64,000 nt of DNA from Spirochaetales bacterium (GTDB taxonomy: Bacteria; Spirochaetota; Spirochaetia; Treponematales; Treponemataceae), in NCBI GenBank assembly GCA_029098225.1, contig JAQXNX010000023.1, positions 1 through 64,000 on the forward strand, given 5' to 3'. The position numbers and the translations under genes are program-made. Below the pieces are notes generated by a model. The model made no database searches and was not told the DNA's origin. It saw only the letters and a program-made list of their open reading frames with translations. Positions within the stretch are counted from its first letter, which is position 1. Each line of letters begins with the position of its first letter. Shown here piece by piece: positions 62,124 through 64,000 of this stretch.

Positions 62124-63116
62124 TTAGCAGACATACTTTTGGTGAGAATATCTTACATTGGACTGCTGAACATTAGCATATCGCAATGTAGTGTCTATTT
62201 TAGTATGTCCAAGCAGAACTTGAACCTGTTCAATAGGCATTCCTTTGTCTATAGCGCGAGTTGCCATAGTACGGCGGAATCTGTGCGGATGAACATTTTC
62301 TATATCAGTTTTAGCTCCTATTTCTCTAATCATTTTTTCTATTGAGTTTACAGAGAGTCTTGTATATGTTCCATGCTTTGATTTTTTGTGAAAAGAAACA
62401 AATAGAGCTTTGTTTTTATCCTTCCGTGTCTTTAAATAGTTTTCAAGTTCTATTTTAGTACGGACATCAAAATATGTTTCTCGCTGTTTTGCACCCTTTC
62501 CAAAAACAATGCAGGTCCTGGAGTTTAAGTTTATAGATGAACGGTTGAGATTTACAAGTTCACTTACTCTTATACCAGAAGAAAGCAATATATCTATAAT
62601 TGCCAGATTTCTTTTGTTTTCAAAAACAGTTTTTCTAATAATTTCAATTTCTTCATCGGAAAACGCTGCTTTAATAACCGTTGGAGTTTTAATTTTATGA
62701 ATTCTTTTCATAGGACTTTTTAAGATAAAATCTTCTTCTTCAAGCCATTTATAAAAAGTTGATAAAATTCTTCGTACAGTATCTAATGTAACATTTGAGC
62801 AGTTATTCATTTTCTGATAATTTATAAGATAATCTCTGATTATATTAGTATTGACAGAACAGATATCGCATTTGATATTTTTTTCAAAGAAGGTTAAGGT
62901 AGACAAATAATATTCTTCTGTTCGTTTAGAGCATCCTTCTATTCTTTTTGCGCTTATAAAAAGGTTTACAAGATTTTTATTGTTTTTTGATTTTTTTAAG
63001 ACACTTTGTTTTGTTTCCAATACTTCTAATAGAACTTTTTCAAGTTTTTTAAGTTGTTCAGGAAGAAGTTCTTCAGACATTTTTGATTTGATTATGTTGA
63101 TAATTTCTGTATTCAT
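62124..63116 (-). CDS. tyrosine recombinase (XerC/D-like integrase)
   Basis: 330 residues from the ATG at 63116 with GGAG seven bases before; an in-frame ATG at 63128 contains that site. N-terminal SAM-like core-binding domain (about 45-140) and C-terminal catalytic domain with all active-site residues: Arg183, Lys210, His278, Arg281, His304 and Tyr313 (LLGHTKIDTTLRYAN). An unusual ~45-residue charged helical N-terminus precedes it. Not the housekeeping XerC/D by context; an integrase of a mobile or phase-variable element is likely. Preceded by a 7-bp inverted repeat overlapping its start. Confidence 0.9.
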   Translation of the reverse strand: MNTEIINIIKSKMSEELLPEQLKKLEKVLLEVLETKQSVLKKSKNNKNLVNLFISAKRIEGCSKRTEEYYLSTLTFFEKNIKCDICSVNTNIIRDYLINYQKMNNCSNVTLDTVRRILSTFYKWLEEEDFILKSPMKRIHKIKTPTVIKAAFSDEEIEIIRKTVFENKRNLAIIDILLSSGIRVSELVNLNRSSINLNSRTCIVFGKGAKQRETYFDVRTKIELENYLKTRKDKNKALFVSFHKKSKHGTYTRLSVNSIEKMIREIGAKTDIENVHPHRFRRTMATRAIDKGMPIEQVQVLLGHTKIDTTLRYANVQQSNVRYSHQKYVC

Positions 63117-63117
63117 A

Positions 63118-63164
63118 TGTATCTCCATTCGATAATAAGATTTACTTTTATATCGGAAGATACA
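63118..63164. repeat. inverted repeat at the recombinase start
   Basis: TGTATCT (63118-63124) and AGATACA (63158-63164), with inner CGAT/ATCG matches, cover the recombinase ribosome site. Could be a recombination site or an autoregulatory operator. Confidence 0.4.
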
Positions 63165-63207
63165 GATAATTAAGGAGTATTAGCTTATTAATTCGAATGG
63201 CTTCTTT

Positions 63208-63999
63208 TTAATTTTTTAAAGTCTTCTCAAAAATAGATTTCATGTTTTCTTCTGAAAGTGGAATAAAAAGATTTTCATTTTTATTATTGCCACCTTGTTT
63301 TGCAAGCGATATGTAGAGGCTTCTAAGATTATTGTTTGGTTTTACATATTTTAGATGGACAAATCGGTTAGAAGAATTTGTCGTAGAAAAGCAGCATTCA
63401 GCCTTATCTAAAATTTCAAGGGGATGAAGATTATTAGCAGTGAAAATTATTTGTCCACTACCGTTCTCTGAAAAAACTTTTAGGAAAACATCTAAAACTA
63501 ATTCATTAATACTTGAATCTAATTCATCAATTACTAAAAGTACAGAAGGATTTCCATAAGCAAAAATTAAAATATTTACAAGCGAAATGATTTTTTTTAT
63601 GCCAAGACTTTCATATTTTATTGGAACTTCAAGATTATCTTTAATTGTAAAAACCTCGTAATAATTTTCTAACATATTAGGATCTGAATTAATACTGTCT
63701 TTTATTCCTAATATCTTTTTAAAAGAAAGCTTTGTTTCAGGGCAAAGAGAAATGATAATATCGTTGAATTTATTTATGAATTCATCAAATGAACCTTCTT
63801 TTGGTTCCAAAGCTTTTGTCGGTCCGTCAATGTTTAAAGAAAAGTAATTTATAGCTCCATTAGAAAAGACTTTTTGATTTGGTAATATAACAGGAATTGT
63901 TTTTGCATTAACTAATCCCCCGTTTATAAAATTATCTGTAATGACAAAAAAATAATTTTTTGCATAATCATTAAATATTTTTAGATAATCAAGAATTGA
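63208..63999 (-). CDS. AAA-type ATPase (AAA_15/AAA_21-like), 5' part outside the window
   Basis: The frame is open from base 63999, so at least 263 residues of the C-terminal part are present; the start and Walker A lie beyond the window. Visible: signature-like ESLGIKKIISL, Walker B LLVIDELDSSINE, and FTANNLHPLE as in the switch region of SMC-like ABC ATPases used in abortive-infection and other defence proteins. The ATPase ends with an Asn/Lys-rich tail. It lies 91 bp before the recombinase on the same strand. A defence role is only a possibility. Confidence 0.75.
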   Translation of the reverse strand, partial: SILDYLKIFNDYAKNYFFVITDNFINGGLVNAKTIPVILPNQKVFSNGAINYFSLNIDGPTKALEPKEGSFDEFINKFNDIIISLCPETKLSFKKILGIKDSINSDPNMLENYYEVFTIKDNLEVPIKYESLGIKKIISLVNILIFAYGNPSVLLVIDELDSSINELVLDVFLKVFSENGSGQIIFTANNLHPLEILDKAECCFSTTNSSNRFVHLKYVKPNNNLRSLYISLAKQGGNNKNENLFIPLSEENMKSIFEKTLKN

Positions 64000-64000
64000 T

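Noticed and set aside
63811-63999. Possible frameshift or stop before the ATPase segment
   Set aside because: Careful retranslation shows an uninterrupted frame to the window edge; the gene is simply cut by the window.
1-64000. CRISPR arrays, rRNA genes and insertion sequences
   Set aside because: No regular direct-repeat/spacer pattern, no rRNA sequence and no transposase frame were seen on either strand.

Overview
The window reads as a chromosomal segment of a host-associated or rumen-type Treponema (Spirochaetota). This rests on low-GC sequence rich in AAA and GAA codons, two tandem FlaB-type flagellins beside fliD and flaG, the flgN-flgK-flgL-fliW-csrA cluster, several lipoproteins with spirochaete-style lipoboxes, a short SMC, a RarA fusion protein, and a mannonate/fructuronate pair suited to plant uronic acids. 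The genus is inferred from protein sequence; no 16S gene is present.

Layout. 1-2.3 kb: branched-chain amino acid genes (ilvD end, ilvB) that look Lachnospiraceae-like up to about position 1.8 kb and Treponema-like afterwards, so either a recombinant gene or an assembly chimera. 2.3-11 kb: RarA fusion, an exported lipoprotein/barrel pair, folate genes folD-folE2, and a TPM-TPM-LemA envelope operon. 11-17 kb: adk, a YhcC-type radical SAM protein, an O-methyltransferase, tyrA, map and an HtrA protease, separated by GC-rich structured intergenic islands. 17-22.5 kb: uxuA, a secreted esterase and uxuB. 22.5-38.5 kb: a tRNA-Val, then a long minus-strand run: a PerM-type membrane protein, serS, SIMPL and acidic lipoproteins, smc, a glycosyltransferase, a DEAD-box helicase, clpX, clpP, tig and a tRNA-Leu/Gly/Gly operon.

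38.9-53.4 kb: manC, tRNA-Lys/His/Arg, then motility. A sigma28-type promoter precedes flgN-flgK-flgL-fliW-csrA on the plus strand. On the minus strand are two flagellins, flaG, fliD, an unknown gene, a PilZ protein and tsaE/tsaB. The flagellin leaders carry GGA motifs in hairpin loops and at the ribosome binding site, matching the known CsrA-FliW control of flagellin translation. 53.4-64 kb: rdgB, an unknown helix-turn-helix protein, tRNA-Met, a UgpC/MsmK ATPase, a beta-barrel protein, an RNase II/R family enzyme, an ion-channel-like protein with a degenerate filter next to a cyclic-nucleotide-binding protein, a tyrosine recombinase and the 3' part of an ATPase gene that leaves the window.

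Recurring patterns are (i) near-consensus -10 boxes only 6-9 nt before several start codons, suggesting leaderless transcripts, (ii) tRNA genes followed by their own hairpin plus T-run, and (iii) GC-rich palindromic islands, one of which has ends resembling the T-arm of the neighbouring tRNA-Val. No CRISPR array, rRNA or insertion sequence was seen.
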